A stretch of DNA of 64,000 nucleotides from contig OZ023192.1 of NCBI GenBank assembly GCA_963995505.1, positions 526,001 through 590,000 on the forward strand, in the 5' to 3' direction. Of the stretch, positions 11,346 through 22,844 are shown one piece after another (position 1 is the stretch's first letter; every line of letters begins with the position of its first letter). A program made the translations under genes and the position numbers. The notes under the pieces were generated by a model. The model was not told the origin of the DNA. It ran no database searches and worked only from the letters and a program-made list of their open reading frames with translations. Source of the DNA: Hypericum androsaemum. Taxonomy: Eukaryota; Streptophyta; Magnoliopsida; Malpighiales; Hypericaceae.

Positions 11346-11798
11346 AAAAAGGGGAATAGTACAAAAATAATACTTGTAGTTTAGCAAATTTTACGATATG
11401 ATCCTGAGCTCTGTAAACGATTAGAAAAATCCAGAGGTTGCATTTTTTTTTGCGCAAGAGGCTCAAGAAGGCTCCGGAGCCAAAAATGACTCCAAACCTA
11501 GACATGTTTTACTGATTGGCAAGCTTTGACATGTTTTACTGATTGGCAAGCTTAGTTTTTTTTACGAGTCGTTGGCAAGCTTAGTTGGCACGAATTAAAA
11601 TATCCTTTTTAATTCTCTCATTGTTCATAGTTTTCAAAAATACCCTCCCTCCCATCCATTCTTCTTCTTCCACCTACTCGTTGTCTCCTCTCTAATTTTA
11701 AAAACTAATCAAACCCTAATTAAATCAATTAACTGCCATTGTTGTCCTCCACCCAAGAAGTAGGATGTGAAAAGGACGGTGACGCAGAGGCGACGAAG

Positions 11799-11924
11799 CA
11801 GTTCTAAGGGAAGGCTCGACTTCCAGAGTTGGTCGTCCAGAGCCACTACGACATCTGCCTGAAACCTGACCTCGTAAGCTGCAAGTTGACGGGGTATGTC
11901 TCCATCAACCTCGACGTTCTAGGG
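11799..11924 (+). pseudogene. Captured fragment of an aminopeptidase M1-like gene
   Basis: The translated segment LPELVVQSHYDICLKPDL, then VSCKLTGYVSINLDVLG, resembles the N-terminus of plant M1 aminopeptidases (APM1), where RLPKFAVPKRYD-like sequence leads into a GSVxIDLDV strand. A TAA stop sits within the QFKGxARLP-like opening. Only this first part is present and it lies inside the Pack-MULE inverted repeats, so it is a transduplicated piece. The identification rests on memory of the family. Confidence 0.7.
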
Positions 11925-11957
11925 AAGAAGGCCAAGCATATTAGATTCGAGACGATT

Positions 11958-12122
11958 ATGGTGAAGATGGAGAGCCGCAACTGGTCCATGGAGGACCTCG
12001 CCGGCACCAACCGCAGCCCTTCCTCCGGCGCCCACCGCTGCTACAAGTCCCGCAACAATAACGCCAGACAAGCTCACCTGGGTGCTTCTCCTCGAGGTCC
12101 ATCGAGTGTGGGTATGGTTGGC
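11958..12122 (+). pseudogene. Captured fragment of a CSLC (cellulose synthase-like C) gene
   Basis: The reading VKMESRNWSMEDL, then CYKSRNNNARQ and, after a frameshift, LTWVLLLEVHRVWVWLA resembles the cytosolic N-terminus of CSLC glucan synthases, which has VVKMENPNWSM and KNARQLTWVLLLKAHR-like stretches before its first membrane helix. The one-base-type shift after ARQ shows that it is not a working gene. It lies 35 bases after the aminopeptidase fragment, so the element carries two donors. Confidence 0.7.
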
Positions 12123-12795
12123 GGGCCGGGCCGTACAAGAGGAACGAGCTAGCCCGGGTCCGACACGACTCCGACGGCGGGGTTCGTTCCTGTTTTCCTT
12201 TAATCATGTATCCAAGCGAAGGCATGTACAATATAGAGATACCACCATCCTTGGTTCTTATTGCAAATCCAATGCAACAAAAATGTAATATTAATTAGGG
12301 AAAAATAATTTTCCCAAGACAATTAAAAACCCACTTGTTGTCTTGGTTAAAGGAAGCCCAGAGAATCGATGGATGGGGGCGCAGAGAATTGTGCTTTGGA
12401 TTCAAGGTTCTGGTGGGTTAAATTGGGGAAATGGGGAAAACCCTTTCTCTGGTTCGGGAAGGGAGAGGCACAGGGTATAGAGAGGTGAGAAAGAGGAGGA
12501 GGATGAGGAAGAAGGGATGGTTGTTTTGAAATTTTTAAGAAATAATTTATAGAAATGGATATTTTAATTCGTGCCACCTCATATTGTCAATCGGTTAAAA
12601 GAATCCGACGTGGCATGCCAATTCAGCAGAGAAATGACGTCGTTTCTAGGTTCAGAGTCATTTTTGGCTCCCAAGCCTTCCCGAGCCTCTTGCGCAAAAA
12701 AAATCACAACCTCTGAACTTTTCTGATCGTTTATAGAGTTCAGGATCATATCGCAAAATTTACAAAACCACAAGTATCATTTTTGTACTTTTCCC

Positions 12796-13506
12796 AAAAA
12801 AAATTGCACCAAGATCCGGTATCCCTGAAAATGTACAAAGCTACCGCGAGTCCAATTAGCTTCACGATCAATGAATTTGGCCCAGCAAAACCAGAAGATT
12901 GTGCAGAATCCGAACGATCTCCTGCAATTTAAGAGGACACAAAAAGAGAGATGAATAATTAACTACTTACACTGTATTTGGAACGGTGGATATAAACGGG
13001 TGATGGACATTTTCAATTGTACAACACCGATTAGAATTAAGTTGGACAACATTTTCGACCTCACATTAATTTTCAACCAAAATCCAACAAATTTGATATA
13101 AAAAAAAGACATTGACGCGTTCACGGGCAGGTCACTGTTCGTGGGACAGAGAGAAGGAGGTTTTATGAGAGGCACGCATATATTGTACAGATTTTTCCAC
13201 CAGAAATTAAATCTGGTAGAAATTATGGATCTAGACTAGGATAGGGTCAATAATTTCGCCCATAATTTCGCCCATCATCTAAATAATGTGAAATGGCTTA
13301 ATGAAGAAAAAAATGTGAAATATAATATGGTACACGGATATAACAATATTTGAATCTAAATTTGACTAAAATAATATTCTGTAACTTTCTCCTGGATTTT
13401 AATATATTTGTATTTTACTCCAAGCTTAACCGAGATTATGTGATTGTTATGTACTGCAATTAATCATACAATCCAACGCAGGCATTCTTTTATAAAATAC
13501 AGTGGA
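12796..13506. other. Spacer without recognised gene
   Basis: This is AT-rich sequence. The open frame at 12963-13175 (-) is short and featureless. Nothing else could be assigned. Confidence 0.3.
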
Positions 13507-13514
13507 ATTATTTT

Positions 13515-14097
13515 CAAGGTTTTTAAATACGCGGTCCGACCGGCGGTTCGACCGGTCGGACCGCGATTCGGTAAGAAGGGCATACCGGGTTTGCTCGTTG
13601 AAACGCCAACCTTACGAACCGCCCAAAATCCGGTCAGACCGGGCGGTTCGTACGGAAAACTGACCCGGAAATTTCGGGTTCGTAAGTTTTTTGCTTAAAA
13701 CTTGAAAATTAAACCAAAATTTTCCAACTTAGAACATCGAGGAAAATATGATCGAAACTCTTACCCCCAAATCGTGGAAAAAAAACCCCAAGACCCACGA
13801 AATCGTGAAGGGTGATTTTTTACTTTTTTTAGAATTAAAATGAATGCTTGTTTAAATTGGAAGAGAAATAAGTTTATATATATTATTAATAGTGGGCCTT
13901 ATTTCTCCATGTTGGGCCGGAGACTTTTAACCAAACAAGTAATGGTGGGCCTTATTAATATTGGTGGCACTTCAAAAAAATTAATATATAAGTAAAAAAA
14001 TTACCCGGTCCGACCGGCGGTTCAACCGGTCGGACCGTTCGACCCGGAGTTCGGCCCAAAATCCGGGTCGATCTCCGGGTCGTATTTGAAAACCTTG
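13515..14097. mobile_element. hAT-type MITE with 8-bp target duplication
   Basis: The ends are CAAGGTTTTTAAATACG and, inverted, CAAGGTTTTCAAATACG. Directly outside lies the same octamer, attatttt, at 13507-13514 and 14098-14105. An 8-bp duplication with CA..TG-type ends is typical of hAT elements. Inside each end is a palindromic block built on ggtccgaccgg and ccggtcggacc. There is no transposase; the 84-codon frame inside is only the repeat. A close relative lies at 63134-63586. Confidence 0.88.
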
Positions 14098-14105
14098 ATT
14101 ATTTT

Positions 14106-15572
14106 TAGTCCCTTCACGGATTTTGGACAAGCCACGTGACAGTCTAAGGGATCAAAACAGCGTCGTTACTCGTTGATGGGGACTGTACGGAGAAAGAGAC
14201 GACGAGCATAATGTTCTTTCCTTAACCGCGTTTCCAAAGCAACTGCGACCTAGTCACGGATCTGATGAAAGAAAAATCTAAGGGCTCTTCTAAAAGAAAA
14301 AAAAAGGTGTTTTTCTCTTGACCAAAAAAGGTTTTTTTTTCTATTTTGTCCACATATGAAAAATTAATAATTCTTGGATCGATTATTTATTCAATTTTCA
14401 TCGATGGTTGGTCCCTGGACACTACAGTTTGGTGGTCTAACTTTTTTTAAGGACCAGGTATCAAAGCCTCCGTTCAAAATTTTATTTGTGAAAAGTTTTC
14501 CTAATAAGTGAAACATCTTAATTAAATTAGAATAAATTATAATTGGAATTGGTCCAAGTAATAAAGAAATTTAATTTTTTATAAAGAAAAATTGAGTTCA
14601 AGTTTTACGAATGTATTGACCTTGGACATTTTTTTGGTCTGGCTCTATTTTTTGAAGTTTCGTTGGATTTGTACTCAAATATCGCATATCATGGTCATCC
14701 AGTACCTAAGGTACGGTACCTTTCTTACTTATGGTGTAACCTTTCTTGGTTGGTTAATTTATGGTGAGTGCTATTTTATTAATAAAAAAAATTATGAATG
14801 TAAAAAAATATAGAAAGAAGCATACTGTACTTGACAATAATCGATTTTGAATATCAAAAATTTTGCTCAATAAAAAACTGAAACATTTTTTATTGGCCGA
14901 CTATAGTTTTGGTGGTCTAACTTTTTTTTTGGGAGAGATTTGGTGGTCTAACTTGGACTAAATGTTAATGGGTAAGATAATGGGGTGATGGTGGCACCCT
15001 TTTCCCTCTTTTACGTGGGTGGTGGGTCAATAGACAGTGATTTGTTCCCTTTTTCGTTTACAGTATAACTGTATTGATAATGACTACAATCTCATTGAAC
15101 TCCAAAAGAAAGGATTTATCTCATTGACAATGTCTTGGTTGTAATTTTACCACGTACTAACTGTATAGATTATTAAAATTTTAAGGGAATAGGAATCACA
15201 TATAAACTTGTCATAATTCTAAACACAAGACTTTAGATAGAAATTATTCTTTCAATATTTTCTATCCAAAATAGTCTGTTTGCTAAGTCTTATTACTTGA
15301 CCAGCTCCACCAAGTCTAAACCAACCTTTCAGGTACACGAAACACCCAGAAGGATAATCATCACTGTAATAACAAGATTCCACTACAAATGCAGGAACTT
15401 ATAACATAGTTTGTATATATCTATTGGACATACCCAATCAACCAATCATGATCAATGTGTATATATTAATATTATCTTTACCTCAAAGTAAATTAAAGTA
15501 TAAAGTATGCAACTTCAAATTAACTACGTCTCTTCAATTTCCAAGTGTACGTTCCCTAACAACAAGTAGGTT
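14106..15572. other. AT-rich spacer downstream of the first BBE-like gene
   Basis: No gene is seen. A small repeated phrase, gtttggtggtctaactt, occurs near 14427 and again near 14907 and 14940. The last roughly 300 bases may contain the 3' end of the BBE-like gene read on the minus strand. Confidence 0.3.
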
Positions 15573-17284
15573 TCAGGCCTTACTTGCAAGAGTAGGAATG
15601 CTCTGCTCATACCGGAAGAAATTTTTTGGGTCAACGGTGGTCTTCACCTTAACGAGCCGGTCAAAATTCCCATTGAAATACTTCAATCCATAAACACTAC
15701 CTTCCTCGTAATCATCCTTCCCTGGCTCCATAATCCCAATGTCAATATCCCTATAGTTCAAGAAAGCACTCCTCGGATTCTGCGAAACGAACGGCGTCAT
15801 GAAGCTGTATAGCTTCCTAATCTGTGTCATGTACTCTTTATCCGCGTCACTGCCCGGGTCCTCCCAGTTGACCGAGTACTGTATTTTGAAGAGGTTCCCG
15901 GCCCTGTGCGGGAACGGAACGGCGGAGGACTGAATCTCGTTCATTTTTCCACCATACGCGTTGAAAACTAACCCCACCTTGCCAATCTCTATCATCTTGT
16001 TAAAGAGCGAGTTCAACCCGTCTCTAGAGAGTGGTTTCTGGACGTAGTCTGACTTCCTCTTGAGGAAGCTGGCATCGTTCAGATCCCGGTCGAGGAGTAC
16101 CTCGACCGGGGTGGTTCCATTAACGTAGTTAGTCCACCAGAGTACCGACTCGATCCAACTCATCTCCAGACAGGCCGTCTTGTTTAGCCCTAACGACGGG
16201 AGCTCCTTACCCAAAATCTCCACTAGGGCATCGCTCCCTCCGAGATATAGCGCCAAAACTGAAGCCCTAACGGTTCTCTGGCCTTTGACCTTCTTGGAGG
16301 TCACCGGCTGGATCAGCATCCTCATGAAGAGGTCGTCGACGATCGCGGGGGCGACGCTCTGCCAGTTGTAGACCATCTCGGTGGCGTTGTCCTCCATGTA
16401 CTGCTCCACCCGGAACACCGTCACCGTCTCCGGCACGTCGACGAGGTTGATCTTGTACGCCACGATGACGCCGAAGCTCGCGCCGCCGCCTCCCCTTATC
16501 GCCCAGAACAAGTCCTCCCCCATCCCCGCCCTGTCCAGAAACTTCCCATTAACGTCCACCACCTGCAATTAATTACAACTTTATTAAAAACTCAGAAACC
16601 GACAAATAAATAAATTCACAGAAGTTGGGAGTTCAATTTAAACCGAAACCCTACCTGAGCATCGATGATGTTGTCCACCGACAGCCCGTACTTCCTGATC
16701 ATGTTGCCATAACCCCCGCCGCTGAGGTGGCCGCCGACGCCGACCGTCGGGCAAACTCCGGCAGGAAACCCGAGCACCTTCGACTCCTTCCATATCCCAT
16801 AATAAAGCTCCCCCAGCGTCGCCCCGGCCTGGACCCACGCCGTCTTGGACGCCACGTCAACAGTGATCTCCCTGATATTAAACATGTCGAGGACGAAGAA
16901 CGGCGCGTCGGAGACGTACGACATCCCGTCGTAGTCGTGGCCGCCGCTGCGGGTCTTGAGGCGGTACCCCGGCGCGGTCCTCTGGGCGCAGAGGACCGTG
17001 GCCTGGACGTGCGGGACCCGCTTGGCCGTCACGATGACGAGGGGCTTTCGGGTCGCCGTCGTGTTGAAGCGGGCGTTGCGGATGTAGTTCCGGAGGGTGG
17101 AGGTGTAGGAGGCGGCGTTGGTCTTGGAGAAGTAGATGAGGCTGCCGATGTTGTCGCCGGCGTCGGTGTTGGACTTCATGCAGGAGACGAAGGCATTGTA
17201 CGTCGACGTTTCGTCTTCGGCGGAGGCGAGGAGTAGAGGGTTTAAGAGGAGGAGGAGGGTTAACGAGAGGAGAGGAAAACCCAT
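15573..17284 (-). CDS. BBE-like FAD oxidoreductase, array member 1
   Basis: Two exons, 16655-17284 and 15573-16562, join in phase 0 across a 92-base intron to give 539 residues, a usual family length. A signal peptide (LLSLTLLLLLNPLLLASA) targets secretion. The FAD is expected to be bound by two covalent links: His116 in SGGHDYDG and Cys178 in GVCPTVGVGGH. The residue three after that Cys is Val181, the small gatekeeper linked with oxygen-using (oxidase) members. The later KIQY pair (after PHRAGNLF), the NYRDIDIG motif and the closing VDPKNFFRYEQSIP are all intact. Exon 1 is notably GC-rich. The family oxidises alcohols, sugars or alkaloids; the substrate here is unknown. Confidence 0.93.
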
Positions 17285-17345
17285 TTTTGTGTCTTCCTTT
17301 TTAATTTTTATGTTCTTGTGTTTGGTTTTGTGTTGTGTAATGGAA

Positions 17346-17357
17346 TTATATTTATAA
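17346..17357 (-). promoter_or_regulatory. Probable TATA box of BBE-like member 1
   Basis: Read on the minus strand the string is ttataaatataa, about 65 bases before the start codon, which fits a short plant 5' leader. Confidence 0.55.
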
Positions 17358-17359
17358 TG

Positions 17360-19611
17360 GGGAGGGATAAATGAGACACGTTCGTGGAAGAGGAGGAGTT
17401 GCCATTTGTGAGTCGGGGAGAAAACAGTATTTCGAACACTGCTACACTGATTAATTCAAGTTCAAGGTGTGCTGTAAAATTTTTTTAACAAATATTTTAT
17501 ATTAATATATTTTTAATGATTTGAACTTGAAATTTTTTAATTAAGTTAAAACAATATCCTCACAAATAAATCTGAGTGATTGTTGGTTGGTATAATTTAT
17601 TTGGCATTCTAATCGGGGTGGTCAATACAAGGTAAGTTGTTTTAGTTGTTTGTTTTGTGAGCTTACTTGCTTTTTTTTCCTACTAAATTAAAAATGGCCC
17701 TTTTGCTTCCTTTTTTTTGTCATTTACTTTTGTTTTATTGTGATAGACACAATAGCCCTATTTGGCGAAACAGAATGCAGAAAGCAGATTGAGAACAAAT
17801 AGTAGATTGAAGAATATGTTTGATAAAATTAACTAGCAGATAGCAGATTCAATTAATAGATTATATATATTTTTGTTAAATTAATTATATATTTATAAAT
17901 TAAGCCTAAATAAAATAATATAAATTATGTATATAAATTAAAATGGTAATACTTTAATATATTGCTTTTTTATTTCTAAATATATATTTTGATAAAGAAT
18001 AAATGTTTAACTTATTGAATATATTAATTTCTTACATTTGGTAGGAGATAGGAATAATAATAGGAATAACAAGACCATGTCATTTATTGTAGTAGATAAA
18101 TCAATATTTATTACAATATCTCAAAAATAAATTGCAATATCATTTATTCGAATTCTTATAATTACATCAAACTAAAGAAAGTATATAACAAAAAAACAAA
18201 AAAATTCAAATTAATGATATAACAACTCTCACAAAATATTAAAATTTGATAACAAAAATTTTCAAAAATTTTTAAAAAAGAAATAACATATAAATAATAT
18301 ATTTAAATATTTAAAATTAAATAACAAAATAAAAAATAGTGCCACGAGGGTGGAGAGTAGGCGAGAGTTTTTCTTAGTTTTTTATAATTGTTTTATTTCA
18401 AATTCAATATTTTTATTAATTTTGTCATTATTTTTAATTTATAGTTTTTGATATTTTTTATTTAAATTTTGTTCAATTTTTAGAATTTCTGTGTTTTGAT
18501 TTTGATTTTGAAATATTGTTTATAGAATTATGTAAAAATATAATTAATTCTTAAATAGAATCTATATTAGTTAAAAAATTAATTAACTTTTTATTAAAAA
18601 AATTAACTAAAACTACTACTGATCTTCTTGTGGATTGCAATCTACTCATTTTACCAAACAAGTAGATTGCTATTCTACTCCTAATTTACTCATAATCTTC
18701 CATCTACTACTTCAATCTTTTTCAACAAACATGCCAATGTTTTTAAAAACTGACTGGGAAGCGACCCAATTTTCTTTGCTTTCCGTTCGACTCGGCCGAT
18801 CAGTTGAATTGTAGGTTAGATTGCCATATCATAGATTTTTTTATTTAAAAATATATCATTAAATAATTACAAATATTCTCTAATTTTTATTGCAATGTTT
18901 ATTACTTACACTTATTCAAATCTTAATTTAATTATTTTTAATCTAACAAACTAAAAAAAAATTAATAATATATTTTGAGCAATTTGGTTTGTACTGGCTA
19001 ATCCAACTGAGTGAACCGATGAATCTAACTTATCTTTGGATTTTTTGCATAAAAATATTCTATATTGGAGTGAGTCATGGTCTAACTGGTCAAAGGATAT
19101 TTAGTCTAGCGGCACAAGGAGTATAGTATTTCTAGGAGGTCCAAGATTCAAATTCTTGCATGGTGTAAAAATTTACCTTACAAAAATCCAAACAGAATCA
19201 ATAATATAAGAAAATGATCAAAAGAAACTAGTTGAATATAAGAATGTTGCCAATACTATTTTTATCTCTCTAATTATGTTTAATCTGTATTTCACAATGT
19301 ATAAAAATAAAAATAGGATGGTGTGGCTGAATTTCTTGACTAGCACAAAAAATAGCAAAGAAAAAATCTCTGATTTTTGTGCAAGTAGTTCTTCTCTTAA
19401 GAAATGTATTACCAAGATGTATTCTAATCTATGACTTTTACGCAAATAGTAAATCAGCGGGAATCAAACATTGGACTTGTTATATTAATAAACATTAATT
19501 GGTAAAGACATTATTTTAGATTAAGTAGATCTCAAATTTAAGTCTTTGAAAATATAGCAGTCTTAAATATTCTATTAGAAGTGATTAGCCACTTTTCAAA
19601 AATGTCACCTG
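17360..19611. other. Long AT-rich spacer, possible TIR element at 17765-18735
   Basis: No gene is seen. Near 17765 the sequence ccctatttggcgaaacagaa resembles, in inverted form, the sequence ending near 18735. Both are followed by agcagattg/agtagatgg-like repeats, so an approximately 970-base non-autonomous DNA element is possible. I found no convincing target duplication. At 19090-19200 a stretch with a tRNA-like B-box string (agattcaaattctt) may be a decayed SINE. Confidence 0.35.
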
Positions 19612-19626
19612 ACTCGAGCATAGATT

Positions 19627-19819
19627 TTTTTTTGGTTTAATCAATTGGTATCCAGCTCATTGGACCGACTAATCCAATTTCGAATGGGGTAAGACCTTTA
19701 AAAGGTGGCAAAGGTCTCCCAACAAATATTTAACACTGCTGCATACCTTAAGACTCGAACCCGAGATCTGGTTAAGCCAGAACAACTCCCTTACCAGTTA
19801 ATCTTAATACATATTAGTA
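19627..19819 (-). mobile_element. tRNA-derived SINE with target-site duplication
   Basis: On the minus strand the head has an A-box-like stretch (ttaactggtaaggga) and a B-box (ggttcgagtct), the internal RNA polymerase III promoter of tRNA-derived SINEs. The tail ends in an A run (T run at 19627-19633 on the plus strand). The insert is flanked by actcgagcatagatt (19612-19626) and actcgagtatagatt (19820-19834), 14 of 15 bases alike. A diverged relative appears at 42086-42245. Confidence 0.8.
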
Positions 19820-20119
19820 ACTCGAGTATAGATTAGTCCACGTAGTATTTTGAGTTTTGTGGAATATTCGTGCTTGAATTTTCTTGTACTGCATGCCTTC
19901 TTCTATTTCTCCGACTCCTTTTTGATTTGTTCCTCCAATCACGCTTTGACTACGCGCTCAAAATAATGTTCAACACCGTCAAATTGTATTTAAGTATTAT
20001 GCAAAAGACAGAAAGTTCGATTACTAATCATCGTAGTTTTTATTTTGTGTGTATGATATTAACCGGTCACGAAGCATTAAAATTAAAGACTATTCTAGAT
20101 CAGATCGTAATAAAAAATT

Positions 20120-21211
20120 GAGCAAATTGCTATTAGATCCCTGGTGTTTGTTTAAATCACTGTCTTTGTCCATGCTGTTTCGAAATCGAAATTTTAGTCC
20201 CTCTAATTTGCTTTTATTGTACTCTCAAGTCTTTCGCTGATGTCATCGGTCAAAGATAATTTCAAAATGACATTTATACCCTTTCAAAAATATTTAAAAA
20301 CAAAAAATAAACACAATCATCTTCTTCCATGCGCATCCTTTTCCTTGAGAATCCAAATCAATTAATAAAAAACAACAAAATCATAATCAACTGCCACACT
20401 CCAGCCTCCCCTGACCTCCATCACTGGACTCCTTGGACCCCACAGAGTTCCTCTTCGTGTGCCCGCTTCCACGGCCACGCCGTCCCCAAAAGGAGAAAAC
20501 TTTTGTTCTCTTTTTTCAAATCCAAAAACAACGAGAGAGCAGAGACAAATCCCGACCAAGCACGGGAAATAAGAGACGAGTAACAACAAAACTATGTCGT
20601 GAGAGTTAAAAAGCGTAAAATTAATTGGCAAAAAGGAAGAAAATTGAGAGGAAGGGGACAAGGAATTTACAGATTTTTTGGACCTGGGTAAGTGTGAAGT
20701 GAACGAGTCGAAAGAAGTGAGAGGCGGGTTCGGGTTTCCCTGGATGGTCGGGTCTTTGTTTGGGATCGGTGTGTCCGAAGGGGAGGAGGACAAGTGTCCT
20801 TATCTCCACTCTCTATTATTTGCAGGAATTGGATTTGAACCCTCCTCCATCGACCTGCAATTTTCAATTGCTTGAATTGATAGATTCAATTTACATTTGA
20901 AGAGGGAGGATGACAGTTCTTGATTTTGAGATTAATTACAGTTCTTAATTTTTTTAATTTGCTTTTAATTAATTAATTTTGATACAAGGGAAGAAGAAGA
21001 TGGAGGATGGCGCAAGGAAGAAGATGACATTTTTTTCTCTTAATTTTGGAGGATATAAAGGTCATAAAAATATTAAGTTGACTGATGACATCAGCGAGGG
21101 ACTTTAGAGTTCAATAAAAGCAAAGTAAGAGGATCAAAATTTTGATTTTGAAACAACAGAGACTAAAATAGTAATTTAAGCAAATACCAGGGACCTAAAG
21201 GCAATTTGCTC
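20120..21211. mobile_element. Non-autonomous MULE with perfect 9-bp target duplication
   Basis: Inverted repeats of about 190 bases open with GAGCAAATTGC and continue through the ccctggt.tttg and tagtc..tgttt strings. The nonamer taaaaaatt flanks both sides exactly (20111-20119 and 21212-21220), the hallmark of Mutator-like elements. The interior carries a C-rich to G-rich segment with open frames on both strands (for example 20362-20793 minus) that I do not recognise. It could be captured host sequence, but no donor can be named. Confidence 0.9.
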
Positions 21212-21359
21212 TAAAAAATTTCAAGATTAGTGAGTCGAGATCAATACCAAAATTCTTACATCCTAATTTGATCTAGAATGATTTTAATTTCAATGTGCAG
21301 TCGTGTTTCATCATATCTTTAGCCGAATTTGAATTAAAATTACAATAAATGAGATTTTG

Positions 21360-21850
21360 AATTTATGCCTTGTGAATAATATAGATACCATCAGAATTGA
21401 CAATATTAGTGTGACTATATGCTATTATGATGGATACGCTGTCTTGGGGTCTCATTGCGGATGGACATACTACGAAATCCTTGTATCAGGTTTTGTGCAG
21501 AGATCTGTGGCCGGTTCAGAGGGTGTTGTGTGGTCTAAAATTTAGAAACTATGTGTGTCAGAACGTATTCGTGTATTTATCTAGCTTATGTTTCATGGCA
21601 GGTTGATGACAAATGCAGAACGAGTTCGACGACACCAGACAAGCTGGAGCATCTGTCCAAGGTGCCTTAGCAGCGATAAGACTCTAATACATCTTTTTCC
21701 TGATTGTAAGTTCTCGCGGGCGGTATGGGTTGGACAAGTTTCCTGGAGTTTGCAGACTGCAAGGATTGGATACGATTTAATGTCTTGACGGATGGTCAGA
21801 ATATCGAGGGCCACCTTGGGCGACTGTCTTTACTACCGAGTGCTGGTGGA
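21360..21850 (+). pseudogene. LINE fragment: end of RT and zinc-finger region
   Basis: Broken frames read DTLSWGLIADGHTTKSLYQV and FHGRLMTNAERVRRHQT, then CPRCLSSDKTLIHLFPDC and KFSRAVWVGQ. This is the zf-RVT region that follows reverse transcriptase in plant L1-like elements. Stops and shifts are present. The matching 3' part of the element resumes near 22900. Confidence 0.8.
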
Positions 21851-21989
21851 TTTGAAAGTGGCAAAATACCGTTGTCTTCCAACATGGGCCTTGTACATGA
21901 CCCTCCACATCCATTCCCCCCCACAATGCAGTTAATCCTGCTTTGAAATAAGCTATGATGGCAAAAATAGGTGAATAGACCCAACTAGC

Positions 21990-22840
21990 GTTAATAATTT
22001 CATCTAGTTGTCAAAGAATTACGACTGTATTCGTTGCTTGCTTGCTTGCTACTCTGAACTCTTCTCCTTTCACTCTGAAAGCACTCTGCTTGACTATCTG
22101 ACGTATTCTAAAATCTTTAGAATGTTGGAAATGGGGTTACTTAGTTTGTACGAGTACTTTTGTTTCACTAATTAGTGTTATTCTGAACACGTCATGGTAT
22201 GGAGTTATTTGGACTACAAAAAGGCGGAGAGTTCCTAGAGTAAATGAATCCTTCGCGGACCAGAACCTTCTAGGGTCGAAGTTCAAGTTCTTTCGTTTCG
22301 GATAATCATTTTCCTAATTGGCGGGTAAGGGAAAACTCTAGATCGGAATCATGAGGAATACTGCCTACTCATTTCTACCAAATTAAACTCCAACCGCTTG
22401 CTGCGGTTACTTTAAGTATTTCTTGACTGAGAGCCGTGGGTACGATAACTGGTATACCAGAGGTGCGCCCTTCCCAGTCCTCTCGTATTAGGGAAAGGTC
22501 CTCTCAATGCACAAATAAATAAAGTATACAATCGAATTATCTTATTTCTCTTATGGGGTATTGCTCGGGTCATGGAATGTAGGAACAAGGTTCAAACCCC
22601 CCTTACTTGTCCCCTCCTTGCGGTTAAGGTAAGGACTTCAAGCATGGCCAGCTCCCCTATAAAGAGCGGCCAAGAAGCAAGATATCGTAAACCATAGATT
22701 GGAATACGGAAAAAAGTTCAAAAATGATTGGCCGTCATTTTGTTTTATATCAAAAGACTCTTTACTTTTTTTGCAAAAAAAAAAGAGTCCTGCTTTAGAG
22801 GGTTCAACAATGGATAATACAGGAAAAAAATACCATTCGG
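21990..22840. other. Organelle-type DNA inserted in the LINE
   Basis: This block has a less AT-biased, non-LINE texture and interrupts the LINE between its zinc-finger and RNase H parts. It contains a clear organelle-type large-subunit rRNA piece (22437-22525) on the minus strand. The surrounding sequence (GCTTGC repeats at about 22035, the ccgcttgctgcgg string at about 22394) has no nuclear gene. It is best explained as nuclear-integrated plastid or mitochondrial DNA. Exact borders are uncertain. Confidence 0.55.
22437..22525 (-). rRNA. Fragment of organelle 23S/26S rRNA (sarcin-ricin loop region)
   Basis: On the minus strand the order is gcattgagaggacctttccc, then taatacgagaggact, then gggaagggcgcacctctgg and taccagttatcg. 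This is the sarcin-ricin loop region of bacterial-type large-subunit rRNA as found in plastids and plant mitochondria. The universal AGTACGAGAGGA is changed by one base to AATACGAGAGGA, and the match ends abruptly after cccacgg, so it is a dead fragment and not a working rRNA. Confidence 0.75.
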
Positions 22841-22844
22841 GCAA

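Larger units (their letters stand above)
11351..12795. mobile_element. Pack-MULE with captured host-gene fragments
   Basis: Terminal inverted repeats of about 160 bases frame the element. The left end begins ggggaatagtacaaaaat and the right end, reversed, gggaaaagtacaaaaatg; both run on through gcgatatgatcctga-like and gcgcaagaggctc strings. Both flanks are A-runs (7 and 8 As), fitting a Mutator-type target duplication in poly-A. No transposase is present. The GC-rich interior holds the starts of two unrelated host genes on the plus strand. Confidence 0.88.

Noticed and set aside
16625..17236. 203-codon open frame on the plus strand
   Set aside because: It is antisense to the GC-rich first exon of BBE-like member 1, which has signal peptide, FAD motifs and splice sites. 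The antisense peptide is low-complexity (GVGGGVG) and unlike any family.
22437..22525. Functional rRNA gene
   Set aside because: Only about 90 bases match, a universally conserved base is changed, and the match stops abruptly.
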